Positions 62,554 to 64,000 of a DNA stretch of 64,000 nucleotides are shown here, piece by piece. The translations under genes and the position numbers were made by a program. The notes below the pieces were generated by a model. It was not told the DNA's origin. It ran no database searches and saw only the letters and a list, made by a program, of their open reading frames with translations. The first letter of the stretch is position 1, and each line of letters opens with the position of its first letter. Source of the DNA: Pseudomonas mangrovi (GTDB taxonomy: Bacteria > Pseudomonadota > Gammaproteobacteria > Pseudomonadales > Pseudomonadaceae); assembly GCF_003052585.1 (NCBI RefSeq), contig NZ_QASN01000017.1:1-64000 (forward strand). Reading direction: 5' to 3'.

Positions 62554-64000
62554 TCAATCCAGCGACTTCGGCTGCCCCGCGTCGGCCGGCGTCAGCAGCA
62601 GGAACAGCGCCGGCACTACGAACAGCGCCAGCACCGAGACCGAGATCAGGCCGAAGATGATCACCAGCGTCAGCGGTCGGTAGTAGGCGCTGCTGATCGC
62701 CAGCGGGGCGAGGCCGACGATGGTGGTGATGGCGGTGGTCAGTAGCGGGCGCAAGCGTCGGGCCGCGCCTGCCGCCGCTGCCTCGGCGATGCTCATGCCT
62801 TCCTGTATGTAGCCGTTCATGGTGTCGACCATGATGATGCCGTTGTTGATGGCGATGCCGATCAGCGAGACCAGGCCGATCATGGCGAAGAACGAGAAGG
62901 TGATGTCGAAGGCCCAGAAGCCCAGCGCCGCGCCTATCACCGCCAGCGGCATGGTGACGAAGATGATGATCGCCTGGCGGAAGCTGCTGAACACCAGCAC
63001 CAGCACGCCGACCACCAGCACCACCGCGATCACCAGCGCCACCAGCGCCGAGAAGAAGGTTTCGGTGGTGTCGGCCGACTCGCCGCCGATTACCGCGCGA
63101 TAGCCGCTCGGCCATTGCGCCTGCATGGCCTCGAGCTCCGGGGCGATGTCGGCGACGATCTCGGTGACCGTGCGGCCCTCGTTCTTCGCCATCACCGTCA
63201 GCGCGCGCTCGCCGTCGACGTGGGAGATAGCGATGGCCGCCTCCGACTGCACCGGTTTGAGCAACTGGCCGAGGGCGAAGGAGCGGCCGTCCTCGCTGAA
63301 GGCGCGCACCCGCGCCAGCTCGTCGGTGTTGCGCGGCCCGCCGGCTTCGCCGGGGCGGCTGGGCCACTCGGTGCCGAGGCGGATGTCGATGTTGTCGGTG
63401 CCGCTCTCGGTGACGAAGGTGCCGACCTCGTCCGAGCTGAAGGCGATACGCAGCTGCGAGGCGAGATCGCCATGGCCGATGCCGAAGTAGTCCGCTGCCT
63501 CGCGGTCCGGGCGCAGTGCCAGCTGCGGCTTGAGCATGCCGATGTTGTCGCGTACGTCGACCGTGCCTGGCGTGCGCATCAGCAGGCCCTGGACCTGGCG
63601 CGACAGTGCCTGCAACTGGTCCATGTCGCTGCCGATCAGCTGGATCTCGATCGGGTCGCCGGTAGAGGGCCCGCTGTTTTCGGGTACTACCAGCAACTGC
63701 GCGGCGGGCACCCGCCCCTGCAGGTATTCCGACAGCTCGCGGCGCAGCGCCTCGGCCAGCTCGTGGGACTCGGCATCGCGCTGGTCGCGCGGGCGAAAGA
63801 TGGCTGAAAAGCCGACGAAGTTCTCCGCCTCGCTGGGCTGCAGCGCGGCGGCCACCGAGCCGCCTGCAAACGGGCTCTTCAGGCCGACCAGCTTGACCAC
63901 GCTTTCGAAGTAGGGCTTGTCCTTGAGCAGTGCGCCGACTTCGTCCGCCACCTCCTGGGCATAGGCCAGTTGCGCGGTAGGCGGCAGCTCGATGTTGATC
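62554..64000 (-). CDS. RND family efflux transporter permease, C-terminal part (5' end outside window)
   Basis: The frame is open to the right edge of the window, giving the last 482 residues of an AcrB-like protein. It contains the second periplasmic porter subdomain (GPSTGDPIEIQLIGSDMDQLQALSRQVQGLLMRTPG), a second block of about six membrane helices beginning at FFSALVALVIAVVLVVGVLVLVFSSF, and the conserved GIAINNGIIMVDTMN and RRLRPLLTTAITTIVGLAPLA motifs. It pumps substrates out by proton antiport together with an adaptor and outer-membrane channel not seen here. The GIAINNGI segment differs from the GLAAKNAI of AcrB and suggests the more divergent RND branch. The substrate cannot be predicted. 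Confidence 0.9.
   Translation of the reverse strand, partial: INIELPPTAQLAYAQEVADEVGALLKDKPYFESVVKLVGLKSPFAGGSVAAALQPSEAENFVGFSAIFRPRDQRDAESHELAEALRRELSEYLQGRVPAAQLLVVPENSGPSTGDPIEIQLIGSDMDQLQALSRQVQGLLMRTPGTVDVRDNIGMLKPQLALRPDREAADYFGIGHGDLASQLRIAFSSDEVGTFVTESGTDNIDIRLGTEWPSRPGEAGGPRNTDELARVRAFSEDGRSFALGQLLKPVQSEAAIAISHVDGERALTVMAKNEGRTVTEIVADIAPELEAMQAQWPSGYRAVIGGESADTTETFFSALVALVIAVVLVVGVLVLVFSSFRQAIIIFVTMPLAVIGAALGFWAFDITFSFFAMIGLVSLIGIAINNGIIMVDTMNGYIQEGMSIAEAAAAGAARRLRPLLTTAITTIVGLAPLAISSAYYRPLTLVIIFGLISVSVLALFVVPALFLLLTPADAGQPKSLD

Overview
The window is 64 kb of high-GC chromosome from a gammaproteobacterium of the genus Pseudomonas in the broad sense. The backbone gene order (typA, thiI, glnA, ntrBC, trmL, secB, grx, gpmI, envC-like, ctpA, hisF-hisA-hisH-hisB, asmA, mutY, yggX, tRNA-Phe, an amino-acid ABC operon, tRNA-Thr) follows, as I remember it, the PA5117-PA5160 stretch of P. 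aeruginosa PAO1. The dispersed small palindromes and the MSHA pilus genes fit better with the stutzeri/mendocina-like side of the group. That placement is inference.

Region 1 (1-6450, + strand) holds the end of a polysaccharide cluster built from alginate-type parts in an unusual order: a 5'-truncated algJ-like gene, algF, algX, an algL-like lyase and an algG-like beta-helix protein lacking the epimerase DPHD motif. An autotransporter-type beta-barrel protein follows.

Region 2 (6668-16105) is nitrogen and translation housekeeping: typA and thiI on the minus strand, then glnA, two DUF4124 paralogues, ntrB and ntrC on the plus strand. glnA and ntrBC each have a readable sigma-54 promoter and NtrC palindromes. 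Just past ntrC there is a third sigma-54-type promoter in front of a short hairpin-rich transcript that looks like the NrsZ-type nitrogen-regulated small RNA.

Region 3 (16648-33912, all minus strand) is a complete MSHA-type type IV pilus locus (mshI, PilN-like mshI2, mshJ, K, L, M, N, E, G, F, B, A, C, D, O, P, Q). It is transcribed as one tightly overlapping unit inserted between ntrC and trmL, and it ends in a 1,305-residue putative tip protein with a lectin-like domain.

Region 4 (34012-43868) is backbone: tRNA modification, SecB, glutaredoxin, a rhodanese-fold membrane protein, phosphoglycerate mutase, a septal murein hydrolase activator, the CtpA protease and histidine biosynthesis. hisH and hisB are separated by a 265-bp element of nested inverted repeats.

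Region 5 (43995-48644) is nitrate uptake: the nitrate-sensing antiterminator NasR and the nrtABC transporter. A sigma-54-type promoter precedes the transporter, and its leader has an ANTAR-type hexaloop hairpin overlapping an intrinsic terminator.

Region 6 (48918-64000) holds a PanM-like acetyltransferase, an FAD oxidoreductase, asmA-mutY-yggX, tRNA-Phe, a solute-binding protein, a BCCT transporter, a polar amino-acid ABC transporter with a trailing methyltransferase gene, tRNA-Thr, and the 3' part of an RND efflux pump gene on the minus strand. No rRNA, transposase, integrase, prophage or CRISPR array was seen.
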